Source: Paramyrothecium sp. XJ0827 (taxonomy: Eukaryota; Ascomycota; Sordariomycetes; Hypocreales; Stachybotryaceae). Taken from it: a stretch of 64,000 nucleotides of DNA. Within the stretch, counting starts at the first letter, position 1; every line of letters starts with the position of its first letter. Below the pieces are notes generated by a model. The model had not been told where the DNA came from. It saw only the letters and a list, made by a program, of their open reading frames with translations, and did no database searches. The stretch is from NCBI GenBank assembly GCA_020881915.1, contig JAJFPB010000010.1, positions 744,001 through 808,000 of the forward strand, given 5' to 3'. The position numbers and the translations under genes were made by a program. Shown one piece after another: positions 24,861-36,072 of this stretch.

Positions 24861-27713
24861 TTAATCATCGTCATTATCCCGTGATATCGGGCCAATCAAA
24901 ATATCCCAAACGCCCGCCGCCGTGTGTTTGTGGTCGACGATATCACTAGAATCAAAGTTAGTGGATTACATCTCAAAACAAAGATAATACATACTAGCCG
25001 CGATTCTCAGCCCTGGTCTTGAGCTCATCATCCAGGATACTCAAGCGCTTTATGCCAATTTCATTGGAGCCAAAACGCAAGAACTGCAAGGCAACATGTG
25101 GTCTATCAATATCAAGCTCTTTCATCTTCTTGATGCAACTTTCAATTGGCTTGTCCACCCCACATACATCGTCGGCGGATGAGTTCCAGTAGCCGTTTGT
25201 AAATACCAGGACGCTCACAGGCTTAGTGTTGCCTCCTGCTCGTGTAAGAGTAAAGCGCGACTTTTTCTTGTTTGTCGTTGAAACCGGTAGTGCTTCCCGG
25301 ATGTCCCGTAATACTTGGCCAAGTGCGAGTTCCATATTGCAGGCGGTCTCTCTTCCTTCTGCGAATGTCTTGTCAACAAACTCCATGGCACGCGTTGCTG
25401 TCTTGCACGACTCTTTACGGGATGGGTTCGAGGTGCATACGACTTGCAGTCCATCGGGGTCGAGCTCCTTTACCAGGTACGAGAGACATCGCACGAAACG
25501 CAAGACCTCCGGCTTGTGCAACTGCATGAACATGGAGTTATCGATCAAAAATACCTAGAAGAATGGTTAGTAAACCGCATGAGCGGCTGTGCTACGCAGC
25601 TAAGAACCAAATGCCAACTTACAAAGTCACGACCTTTCAGCTGATTTTGCGCTGCTTCCCAACCCATGAGGCCCCGGCTTCCTCGATGGTTCTTTTGCAA
25701 TTTGATCCATTCATCAAGCTCAGATATTGTGACTGGGGGGAAGGAACGTGTCGTGGCTGTACTGCGAGCGACTTGCGAGGTGTTGGAACTCCGACTTGGC
25801 AGAAGAACCGACAAGTCTCTTTGAGTGCTCGAGCCTGGATTCAAGTAGGGAGTGATGGAATGCTCGGTCCATTTTCCGGAATTTGAACCTAGGAAACCAG
25901 CAGCTCCCTGTGAATGCTCATGAGTTACAGGTCCATGTTGAGAGCCGCTGGGATTGTCGATAGTCAACGGAGTTAGCGGCTGCGAAGTGACAGGCGATGA
26001 CCCAAAACTAGTTGGAGAATTGACTACAGTCTCGGGTATCGCCAAGTCGTCAAGAAAAGTTTGTGAAACCTGAGCCTGGAGAACGGTTGGTATGACGAGG
26101 GACCCATTTTCGTGTATGACCTTCTTAATCTTGACGTAAATGTTCTTGGCGTGACATCTCTCGTTCTTTTCGGTTAGAAGATGCTCAAGGATGAGATCTA
26201 CTATTTTGGGCGTGATAGTATCGCACCGGCGGCCGTCTCGTCTGACCCAAGCTGGAACCTGCTTCACACATTCGAGAGCATCAACACCATCATGAAAACA
26301 ATCACCCCGGCCCAAATTCTGGTGGTCGGGAAGAGAGCTTGTCTCTTTCTCTCGTTGCTGTCGAAAATCTTGGCGGCCACGCTCCCCGAACGCCATCCAG
26401 ATGGCTGTTTCCAGGAGGATACAGCCTATGGCCCACATGTCAAATTCATACCCAACATTATATCTGATTTCATCGTTGAAATGGAGTTCAGGCGGGCCTT
26501 TGAGTGTTAGCAAGCTCCCAACCAAATAGCGAGGGCAACAGACTGTAGGTTCGCGTGGTCCTGCTGTCAATGCCGGCATGGACTCGGGATCCACCTGCAG
26601 CAACCATGGAGCATGCACCAAAGTCCGAAATCTTGAAGGAACGAGAGGACTTGTTGTGGGGACTGTGTGAAGGAAAGACTAGTATGTTGGAAGGTTTCAA
26701 GTCTTGATGCACACTAGGTCGTTGTGTCAGTATTGCGTATGGCTCACTGAAATTTGCCTCGACATTTGCACTGGAGACCTGTTGGTGGTACTGTACATTT
26801 TGAGCCCTTCATGTTCATGAATCACTTCTAATCCTTTCACTACTTCCAATATAGTGGTCCAGAATCTTTTGACGCCCTCACCGGTGTAAGCGGGACGGTC
26901 GGCTTTGAAAAGGTCCAGTAATGTACCGTGCTCCGCATACTCGAGGATCAAAGTGCTAGTGCGCTTTCTGTCCTCGGACAACCAGACAAAGCTTCCTAAA
27001 CACTGTAGTAGATTGGGCGATCTTCGGGTCAGAGCTACGTAAGCTCTCCTCTCATTGTCGTACGGATCCTCCTCGCCAGGTGGGTAAATCTTCAGAACAA
27101 CTTGACGGGTTTGACTTCGTCGCTCAAGATGTGAGTGCGCGGCTTCATGGATCTCCACCCTCTTTACGGTTGCTTCTCTGTGCTGCCGTTCGGAGCTGAC
27201 CATCTCAAGGCCGGTAAAGGGAAAGACGCATCGTCGATCCAACCTGGAATTGGACATGGGATGCTGAATGTCCAGCAATACGGGGCAAAATTTCCACTGG
27301 ACCTGGTCAATAACTCGAAAGATTTTGACCGAGTCTTCAATGTCCATTAGGCCGTGAGGAAGACATGCCCACGGAAGGCTGAAGTCATTGTTGCCATGGC
27401 TGACGAGGTTGTCGATGTATCGCAAGCTCCATTCGACGGTGTCAGATATCTCAATAAGAATTGAGAAAACCCGGAGAAAGTCGGCTCGGATTACTGTGAA
27501 ATCCTGGGAGACACCAAAGTATGATAACACATCCCTGATCCTGGGAATCGTCCAATATTCCACTAAAGCAGAGTACGGGAGATAGGCTGCTGACTTTCCC
27601 TCACAAGTGAGTCCGGACTTGTGGAGGTGCTTTGTGGCTTCAAAGAATCTGTAGCGGAAGGGCCGTGCGCCTGAATAACTTTGATATACTGTTGTGGTTA
27701 CAGCATCTGACAT
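24861..27713 (-). CDS. Protein kinase fused to a degenerate von Willebrand A domain
   Basis: Five exons (26797-27713, 26544-26713, 25623-26497, 24995-25554, 24861-24945) give 868 aa. The start is the ATG at 27713; the frame extends further but without ATG. Residues 1 to about 165 are an N-terminal region typical of fungal kinases of this kind. The kinase domain follows, with the Lys in VVLKIY, the catalytic loop as HQDLKPSN (residue 308 on, Gln replacing Arg of HRD), DFG in ISDFGACS, SPPELHF as the APE-like block, and DMWAIGCILLET. A Ser/Thr/Pro-rich linker of about 130 aa leads to a vWA domain from residue 655: VFLIDNSMFM in place of DxSxS, VLVFTNGYWN, and DIVDHKHTAAGVW near the end. The MIDAS metal site is thus altered. 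The activation-segment intron ends in AAG. Probably a cytosolic signalling protein; partners are unknown. The CorA-like gene lies upstream on the same strand. Confidence 0.85.
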
Positions 27714-28487
27714 CGTGTACAGCTTTGCACACCCCAACCAAGTCGACCGGTTGCTAAGTTGGTTCCACTGCAGTTTGAGCCAGCCCTCTGTGGAGATTGT
27801 GTGATTAGACGTTTTGTCGCTGTGATACAGAGTTGGAGACGAACACAGGGCTCGTGCGGACAGTGCAAAGTTCGGTGTGGCAACGAGTGGCGGTCAGAGG
27901 CACGAAGCATATGTTATAATAATGGAGAGACAATGACTTTCTGGCTGATGAAGGAACGATTGGCTCCGCCTCGTTATGAAAGACGAAAGTTGAGGCAACC
28001 GACAGCCTCGCTCAGTCTTCCCACATTTCCTGCTGCTGTTGAAGTGAGTCAAACAATAATAATAATTGGCCTTACAAAGCACCTTGCGTCTAAACTGCTT
28101 CGAATCGCTAAGCCCCATAGGGCTGCATTGGCCTCACAAGGCAGACGCTTCCCGCTTCCATACGCTGCTCGGGCTCTTCCGAATATTTCCATTTAACAAT
28201 GCTTGTCACACTTCTCAATTGAGCCACATAGCCCGCCTCAAGGGCCGGGGGCCCCTTCCATCCAGCCTCTCCACCCACCACTCAGGTGAAAGTGCAGTCC
28301 CAAGGCTGTAGCCTAGGCGTAATTTCCGGTGTTGCAGCCACCCCAGTCTAAAAGCGAAGAAAAAAAGCCCTTGCAGAACGGCCCTTGGAGGCTGTGGCTC
28401 GGCCTTTTCCCTCCAGCACACCACTTTACTGCGCCACAGTTGGAGTAGAATTGGCAACCGCCCAAGTTGACAGTGGGCTGTCACCAT
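27714..28487. other. Intergenic region between the kinase-vWA and CorA-like genes
   Basis: About 770 bp on which the kinase-vWA promoter must lie, with the 3' end of the CorA-like gene at the right. No coding sequence was supported. Confidence 0.5.
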
Positions 28488-30545
28488 CTAACACATCGAC
28501 GGGCCCTGGGTTGTCTCCTTCAATTTACTGCGGGATTTGGCCCATCGCGTATATCTCCACCACGAGCCTATGGTAACAAGCATCAGTGGAATGCATATTG
28601 CCAGGAAAAGAAGGAACAGCCTTTTGTTAAAGGCCCAGCCCCTGTTTTCCGACGCGCTGCCCTCGAATATCGGCGTGCTGAAGAACGTCTGGGCTTGCGT
28701 TAGATGTTCGAGCGAAAACTCGCGCCGACTTTGGAGCATGAGCCTTACTCCGAGAAAAGTGCCTGGGAGGAAGATGAGCGTCAAGATGGTAACGACGTGC
28801 ATAGACGATGTGTCTTTCTCGGTGTTCTTCGCAATTTCATGCATGCTCTTTGTCATGTCTTCCATCCGCGTTGTTGACCTCTCCATGCGCATTGATGCAC
28901 CATAAGCATCCATGGCAAAGAAATGACTGACCTCAGAGCTTTTGAATTGCACAATAGAATCGTACTAGATATACTTAAACTTTGTTTTTGAGACTTTGCG
29001 ATTGTGGGACCTACCAAACTGTTGCCATCATTGGCGATTTGCAGCAAAGCATCCGCTCGAGCACATTCGGTGCTGAGCATCCGCTCCAAGTTTCTGATCC
29101 TGTCTTCAAAGTTCTGTAAGGGTATTGAACAGTCCTTGCCGATGATTTGTGGAAGTTTGTCCGTGCTGGCTAGGTCACGATACTTCTCTCGAATTCCCTG
29201 AAGCACTTTGCAATTCAGGCTCATGACAAGTTGGGCTTCCCTAACCTTCGCTTTTGCTGATGTGAGTTTTTGAAGGCCTGTAAACGGGAAGTCTTGGAAG
29301 ACTTGAATACGCCCGATTGCCTGTTTTATCCTCAACTCGTTATCTTCCTCCCGCTGTCGGTGCATTTGCTCAAGCTCTAGTTTAGCATTAGCAGCGTTCT
29401 GGCCTTCTATGTTGTTGGTGGTGTTGGTCGACTTGTGTGACCCGCCACGAAAAAAAGATCCAACACGCTCCGAGACAGACAAACGACGAGGTGTTTTGTT
29501 CGAAGTAGGACTACTGGTAATCAAGTTAGGTCTCGATGTCCCAGTGAAGGATCTGAACAAGCCTAGGTCCTCCATTCCTTCGTCCGATGTGAAAGGAATA
29601 GCTGTTGTTCTCATCTGCGTCTTGCGAATTTGTGACTCCAAGATATCTAAGGATTGTTTCCAGCCTCCTATGCACCAATAAAAGTCAAGCAATTGAACCT
29701 CAAGAGACCTGGCAAACGCCTCGGCCACGGTAGCAGGAATTACGCCCCGGCCCAGAGACATGACCTGGTGACGAATGTCGTCGTGGTTTGCTTTTACGGT
29801 CACAATAAATGATCTCCCGCTGGCAAGATCGAAGGAATGGAAGACGGCCATTTGCCTCATCGTCCATTTCCCGTCAGATGTGGACTTTTCCATAGCTGAT
29901 AGCCTGTAGCAGTTTCTCATTTCCCATCCCGATCTTCCCAACTCTGGGATCCCGGACGCTTTGCTCGTAGGCTTCCAATACTCGTGATACCACCGCGGCT
30001 GGTGGAAAGTAACGTGGTTCTCTTTCGGTTCTCCGAAAGTTGAAAGCAGTTCAAGAAACTCCGGGTTTATCGCGTGGTAAGTACAGAGGTATTGGAATGC
30101 TTCGAGAGTGCAGTTGAGGGGTTTCTGTGAGTTGCCTGCAGACAAAAACCTTGAAGAATATTAGTGGTGCTTCTATGTTATCCGCCGGAACTTACACGTG
30201 ACGAGCAATTGGGTCCTTTTCTTTATTGACCACATGTTGGTCAAGGTGCTTTCTCAAGCTGTCCAGACCCCGTATTTCGCAAGATTCAAAGTCTATATTA
30301 TTGTTATCATTTATAACTTAATTGCAATTTCAATAAAAGTGCCACCCACGGCTTTTACCAGTGTAACCTTCCCAGAACCTCAGCAGAACTCTCGCGGTGT
30401 TGCCAATGAAAAGATGTTCCTGCTGTTCTTGGAGATGGCTCTGAGTTTGACGAACCAGTTGCTGATTGGCTATCACATCTGACGTTTTCGGAAGTTGAGG
30501 CCATTGGTGCGATTCTGCACAGGCATTTACTAGTTCATGGAACAT
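28488..30545 (-). CDS. CorA-like fungal membrane protein
   Basis: Five exons (30359-30545, 30196-30292, 29015-30149, 28749-28964, 28488-28688) encode 611 aa. Intron 2 ends in AAG; the family-like block HVFLSAGNSQKPLNC is formed only with that acceptor. The N-terminal half is soluble, with a Ser/Thr-rich insert and coiled coil around ANAKLELEQMHRQREEDNEL. Near the C terminus MHEIAKNTEKDTSSMHVVTILTLIFLPGTFLG plus, after the last splice, TFFSTPIF is the membrane region of fungal CorA-like proteins, with a second helix LFLLFLAICIPLMLVTIG. The Mg-channel signature GMN of true CorA is absent, so ion transport is doubtful. Members of this group are common in filamentous fungi, often near signalling or incompatibility-type genes. 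Start at the ATG 30545. Confidence 0.82.
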
Positions 30546-31192
30546 TTCTCCTCGTTGAGACGTGCACGAATGATACGCCGAGGAGAGATGGAATTTGTGA
30601 ACTGAAATTGCGGGATGCGTTTCCCAATCTTTTTAACAATCCGCTTGACCTCGTATTGAGTGGTGTATCAATAGTATATGATAATAGGGCCCTTCAATAT
30701 TCTCAAATTCACGTAGAATGCAGAGCCTCAAGCTTTTGTTTGTTGTGCCGAGAGCGGCGCAGGGGGACGGGGATGAGGCTCTGCGCACCTGTCAGGCTAG
30801 GCATTCTGATTAGATTTGCTAACCTTACCTCTAGAGTATGCCTATAAACGCATGTGTAATTTGAAAAAGCCTTGTTTTCCGGTCACGAAACAACCATTGA
30901 TCGGCAATTTATTACTTGCCTTGTCTCAAAGAATTATCCTTGTGATATATGAAAACGTGTCTCCACGCCCTGCTACACCGTGATCTCATAAACATGCACA
31001 TAACACGATCATTTCAGATGGACTGTCTTGCTTGCCGGCTAAAATTGCTCAATGTGATCACTAGAATACTGCACAGCCAGAAGTCTCTCACTTCCCTCAC
31101 CACCACGTGTTTCGGTAAGGGAAATTTATTTAGACATCAGAGTACGTGAAACTAGAAAGCTGTACTTCGAGTCACCACACTTCAGCCCACTA
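30546..31192. other. Intergenic region
   Basis: About 650 bp between the CorA-like promoter and the 3' end of a small spliced gene. Nothing else was recognised. Confidence 0.45.
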
Positions 31193-31483
31193 TTAGAGAT
31201 CCTGATTTTGAAGGTCCTTGATTGCCTTCTTCTGTGCCTGCAATCGGAGTTAGCAGCGAGAAGATTCGAACTATCATGCCCTTACATCCGTCAGTCGAGA
31301 TGGTAAAGTGACGGTGTACAAATCGTCGTCATGCTCCTAGATAGTCTTGTCACAATAAGCTCGGCAGATTTGACATCAGTAACATACCCGTATCTGGATT
31401 GTGGTATTTACGAATTGTGTTTCAAGGTATGTCTGCAAGGTCGATTTCGTGAGACGGTAGCGTGCAATGAGTTCCACAACCAT
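31193..31483 (-). CDS. Small three-exon protein, 63 aa, unknown
   Basis: Exons 31388-31483, 31286-31336 and 31193-31237 sum to 64 codons with stop. Both introns (51 bp with GTATGT/ATCTAG, 48 bp with GTAAGG/TTGCAG) are phase 0. The product begins MVVELIARYRLTKSTLQTYL and contains EHDDDLYTVTLPSRLTDAQKK. It is hydrophilic, has no signal peptide and looks like one small alpha/beta domain. Each exon is too short to stand out as an open frame, so the support is the agreement of two introns with frame. I do not recognise the family. A longer gene with upstream exons is possible. Confidence 0.5.
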
Positions 31484-32690
31484 CGTGCTGAATTAGTGAA
31501 GGCGGTGCAAGGCAGACACAGGCTTGTGCTAGACAGAAAATTTGCCCGATCAAAGTCTGCCTTGGCTTGGTGGGTAATGTATCGCTTCTTATGCACATCA
31601 CACGCCCGCGACGAAGAATAGAGTGAGGCTGCGGCTCAATAGCGCCGCGCCTTTGGCGAGGAGGTACTTTGGACGGTATCAATCACCGCAGCCTCTTCCA
31701 TATTAATTTTGCATATTTTGAATGCATGTCTCTGTCGCATTGGCTTTGTGGCGAATGTTCATTGGCCGCCTTCGTTACACCAGTGTTCGAACCGCCATCA
31801 TGTGGGAGCACTGTAGTGCTTGGCCTCACTCGACGGCTCGGCTCAATTTCACACGGTGAGAAAACGACATGTCCCCTAGTCTGCCGACTAGGACTCACCG
31901 ATTATCCTGCTGGACGGTTTCCTATTGGTCTGAACATGACGAGGCTCTACGCCAGGCGGGAAACCTCATCATGCAGCTCCAATACAGCCGCACAAGGCGG
32001 CTTACGCACTTTCTAATGCATATCGACTCGGTAGCCTTTTTTCAGATATCTCGCGGACCACATCAGTCTCCTTCTTTGACGCTTGCCGGAACACAGTGAA
32101 GAGCCACGGCAACATACACTAGACATAACGTCATTGTGCCTATGGAGCGGTAACATCACACTGAAAGTGTAATGAAATGAAGGCATCAATTCGATCCACC
32201 CCTCTTGGACATATGACTGGATCGTGAGGTATGACGTAACCTACCATTGTTGTCGTCACGATCTTGTTGACCGGCACTGGGATGGTGCACAGTGTTCTTG
32301 ATATTTTGGGAAATATTCACAACACTCAAAGCTTGATGGAGAACCATTGGCAATCTAATTGAGCTTGCAAACATCGACCAAAACAAGAGAAAACCTATCC
32401 GTATCCACAGCTAGTTAGTTCAAAGGTTTTGGCGACACATATCTCGGCTATCTGAGCAAAAGACGGAACGACCACTCGCTACGTGCAAAGGTACGAGAAT
32501 GCACCGTTGGTCATCCACATCTACTGACCATCAAATCCCTTCGTGCCAGTGTAAAAGGATAGCGATACACCGGGGCCATTGAGCACTACGTACATCAAAG
32601 TAAGGATGATCTCTAGTCACTCAATTATTGAATGTCTAGATATCAAATCATTTATCTAGTGAAAGTGCCATGTAGCCTATTTCGCATCCC
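31484..32690. other. Gene-poor stretch
   Basis: About 1.2 kb with weak protein-like fragments on the minus strand (for example around 32000-32110) but no gene that can be closed. It may hold decayed sequence linked to the pseudogene next to it. Confidence 0.4.
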
Positions 32691-33331
32691 TCACCATTTG
32701 CACCTTTGGACTTCCAGTGCATGCCGACGTGTGAAAGCATCGAGTACCCAATGGAATATGCAAAGCGGAGCCCAAGGCTCTCGAGCACCATGAGGCTTCC
32801 AATTTGGTCCTGCCACCTCATAAGCGGTATCTACAAACCATGGGGCCACTGAAGAAGGGCGCAAGTTAGGTCAAATACTCTCGAGTTTCGCTTGGGTAGA
32901 CTCACGCGTGCCTCCCAACAAAGTCCAGCCTCCATGGCTATCGGCTCGCTGCCACTTATGTCGGTCAATCACGACCTGTGGTGTCTGCCCTGAAAAATGT
33001 CCGGCCCCAGGACAAAGCGTTTCGGGGGTTTGCCGTCATTATCTGAAATGTAGATGGTAAGGGGCGCAACACCGTTGTAATGCAGAACTTGCGACGCGTC
33101 CAGCTGATGCCAGTAGGTTCCTTTCCAACTTTCAATTAAATAGCGGATTGCTGTGCTCACGGTACGCTTATCACAGTTCTCTGCGTCCTGGAAGGTTTGT
33201 TTGAGGTATCCGTTGTCGATGTTGTGTTCCAGGTCAAGCTGCTGGATGACATTTTGACCTTTGTACTTGTGAATGGATGGTAGGGAGTGACTCGAATCTT
33301 GTTTACTCAGTCCGTGCACTTGTATCAGCAC
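32691..33331 (-). pseudogene. Frameshifted DUF985 (cupin_5) gene
   Basis: The minus strand encodes NGYLKQTF, TYWHQLDASQVLHYNG, APLTIYISDNDGKPPKRFVLGPDI, the order and content of a DUF985/cupin_5 domain (YML079w-like). Right after GPDIFQ the frame breaks: one base is missing in the run at 32987-32990, and the original frame ends eight codons on. In the shifted frame the domain continues (QVVIDRHKWQRADSHGGWTLLG), followed by an intron with GTGAGT donor and CTTCAG acceptor and the family-type end APWFVDTAYEVAGPNWKPHG. The usual HPEGGY motif reads HNIDNGY and no ATG lies at the expected start. I see this as a decaying copy; a sequencing error could explain the frameshift alone. The domain is thought to bind small ligands in a beta-barrel. 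Confidence 0.75.
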
Positions 33332-34089
33332 AGCTGCGACAGAACAAGATACATCTTTGTAAGAATAGTTTGTGAAATTACTTGGACGGATGTACCGATC
33401 CCAAAGTCAATAGGCGCGGCAACTGAGAATGAATTCAAGTTGGACCAGAAGACGCTTGAAGACCTACAGCGTCAGCCAACTGGTGGATACGCTTTTTTTA
33501 GCTTTGATTCGAGATGAAGACCTTTCGCATTGTATGCTATTAGGAGCTCTCGGAAATGGGACAAACCGAATGGGTATTTAGGATCACACAAACTGTGGCT
33601 TTTTAGGCGTCATGGCATAGCGGACTTGTTTAGGGTAGGTGAATTCAAGGTCGTCCATCGGGGCCAGAATTCGACCGACCGCTCGAACTCGGTGGCAAAG
33701 CCGTCCAACTCCGCACGCTAATAAAACCGCCGAAGTCCGCAATCATGCCCGCTGTTCACTGAGAAGTTCCCTACAGTGGGAAGATTGGCTTACGAAGGTG
33801 GTGCTTTTAACGTTATATCTTGCAGTTGCCCTACGGATAAATGATACCGCAAGTAGAAGTAATTGGTTGCTCAGTCTCGTACATGACGGCCGGCCAAAGA
33901 GTCTCTCCGGATACTCAATGAGGCGGCGGGATTTGAAGCAAGCCGAGGCATGGACACTGGGATGTGGATCCTTTTTAAATAAAAAGCCATACCCGGTTTT
34001 TTTTTAGCCAGAAAGTCGAAGGGAATTGAATTCAAGTCGCATTCCATCAACCTCCAGAGAGCCGCTTCAGACGCCAATATCACGTCAAT
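33332..34089. other. Intergenic region
   Basis: About 760 bp upstream of the second Old Yellow Enzyme (+), including the 5' side of the DUF985 pseudogene. A T-run ending at 34005 lies 85 bp before the start codon. No gene was supported. Confidence 0.45.
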
Positions 34090-35502
34090 ATGACTGACTT
34101 CCACTCGGCGCAGCCACTCACGCTTAAATGCGGCCTCACGCTCCCAAACCGCTTAGTTAAGGCCTCTATGGCCGAGACTTTGGCAAATTCGGACCAAGCT
34201 CCTAACGAGAAACACCTTGCATTGTACACGGAATGGGCGAAGGGCGGCTGGGGCATGGTTTTGACTGGTGAGACTCAAGGAGCCCGCGCCACTTGCGGGA
34301 CTTGATCTGACAATAATAGGTCATGTACAAGTTGATTCACAGTACCTGGGCGCACCGGGAGACATCTCCATTAAAGGCGCCGGGGGAATTCATCCCGGCG
34401 TCTCGGAAACATGGAAGAAGTACGCCTCAACAATCCAACAAAATGGCGCTCCAGCTCTTGTACAGCTCAACCATCCAGGTCGCCAGTCTCCGAGGGGTGT
34501 GGGTAGCCGTAGCTTCTTTGCTGCGGCTATCTCATCTAGCCCATTACCTGTGTATCTTGGTCCGGGTCTCCTCTCGCGGCTGCTCCAAGTGTTGGTGTTT
34601 GGGACACCCAGGGAAATGACTGTTGCAGAAATTCAAACTGTCGTGAAGCAGTTTGCATCTGCTGCAAGGGCAGTCGCAGATAGTGGTTTCTCAGGAGTAG
34701 AGATTCACGCTGCGCACGGCTACCTCCTCACCCAATTCCTGTCAAGTAAAATGAACATAAGGACAGATGACTATGGTGGTACAGCGGCAAACAGAGCGCG
34801 GATTGTACTAGAGATCATCAAGGCTATCAAGGAGGCCGTTCCTGACCAAGGATTCGCCCTGGGCATCAAGCTCAACTCCGTGGACCACCAATCGAAGGAG
34901 GACCTCGCTGACTGCGTTGAACAACTGAGACTGATTGTGGATGCAGGCGTTGACTTTGTCGAAATCAGCGGAGGAACCGCCGAGGACCCAAAGGTAAGCC
35001 TACAGTTCCCGCAACGTGGATTTGACTTATCTTTTTGGCAGATGTTGTACAGTGCTGAAGCACCAGACAAAACCTTTACCCCCACAAGTCGGACGCAAGC
35101 ACGAGAAGCATTCTTCCTGGAGTTCGCCCGGACAATTCGCTCACAGTTCAAGGACATCCCTTTGATGGTAACGGGCGGGTTCAGGACGCGCAACGGCATA
35201 GAAGCGGCAGTCTCAGACGGTGACTGCGACTTGGTCGGGCTTGGAAGGCCTTCTGTAGTCAACCCGCTGCTGCCGGAGACCGTCATCTTCAACAAGGAGG
35301 TCACGGACCAAGATGCGATTTTGTACGCGAAGACAATTCCGATCCCATGGATTATCAAGCAGCTCGGAATCAGAGCTGTGGGTATTGGTGCACAGAGCGT
35401 GAGTTATGACCGATACACTGCTTCAGTGACTCAACGCTGACAGATTGATAGGCTTGGTACGTGGCCCAAATGCGAAAACTCGCCACATTACAACGAAAGT
35501 AG
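34090..35502 (+). CDS. Old Yellow Enzyme family oxidoreductase (second, different subclass)
   Basis: Exons 34090-34267, 34320-34993, 35042-35398 and 35452-35502 encode 419 aa. The 48-bp second intron is open and in frame, and the last exon (17 codons) adds AWYVAQMRKLATLQRK, the normal end of this family. Barrel features: PLTLKCGLTLPNRLVKASMAE at the start (no YqjM-type Cys), LVQLNHPGRQSPRG, VEIHAAHGYLLTQFLSSKMN with the His pair, RTDDYGG, and LVGLGRPSVVNP for FMN phosphate. Expected reaction is NAD(P)H-dependent reduction using FMN; substrate unknown. No signal peptide. It differs in motif, intron positions and strand from the enzyme at 14.9-16.3 kb, so the two are not recent duplicates. Reading through the introns would give a wrong N terminus and tail. 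Confidence 0.87.
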
Positions 35503-36072
35503 GAATTTTTCTGAGGACCCCCTTTCCTGGCAGCTTGGTGTTGCCATACGCCTTTGCAGCCGCAAGGATCATTTCTGACCTGATCACTATGAGAATATAG
35601 TCAGGTACAAGTGGGACGGTGCTGATGGTACATACGGAACTCAATGGGTATTGAAACACATAGAAGGATGTCTGGACCCTGCACAATTTAGATACACGCG
35701 AACGGAAACCAATACGAAGCTCTCAGTAATATTTCTAACCATGTTTCACTGGCACAGAATGTCGCTTCATACAAAATACCCCAAGACAGATCCTCGTCTG
35801 TGCTCCCTGGAGAAGGATCATGTGAACACAAGATAAGGGCGAGAACAGTGAGGAGAAAGAGTGCCATATTCGCCCCAGCAGTGCCGAGTTGGCGATCTTG
35901 GAGAATCACTTCATTTGCTCGAGAGAGTGGGACACCGTGACGGCTCATCGTGGTCAACGTCATGTCGCGTTTTGAGAAATGTCAAGCATTCTATAGCATT
36001 TGCAAGAAATGGAGACAAGGAAGTTCTATTGCTGCATACCATCATCCACCATTCTTCACTGCGACATTTCCC
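35503..36072. other. Convergent intergenic region
   Basis: About 570 bp between the stop codons of the second Old Yellow Enzyme (+) and the SDR (-). A minus-strand frame with a hydrophobic start (ATG at 35867) is noted but not accepted as a gene. Confidence 0.45.

Noticed and set aside
31669..32099. Overlapping plus-strand frames and a TFCGAA-type palindrome suggesting a tRNA T-loop at 31785-31795
   Set aside because: No acceptor, D or anticodon stem could be formed on either strand, and the frames have no similarity or codon pattern of neighbouring genes.
35688..35963. Short minus-strand frame with a signal-like start (ATG at 35867)
   Set aside because: Only about 59 residues, no family likeness, and it sits in the 3' region between two convergent genes.
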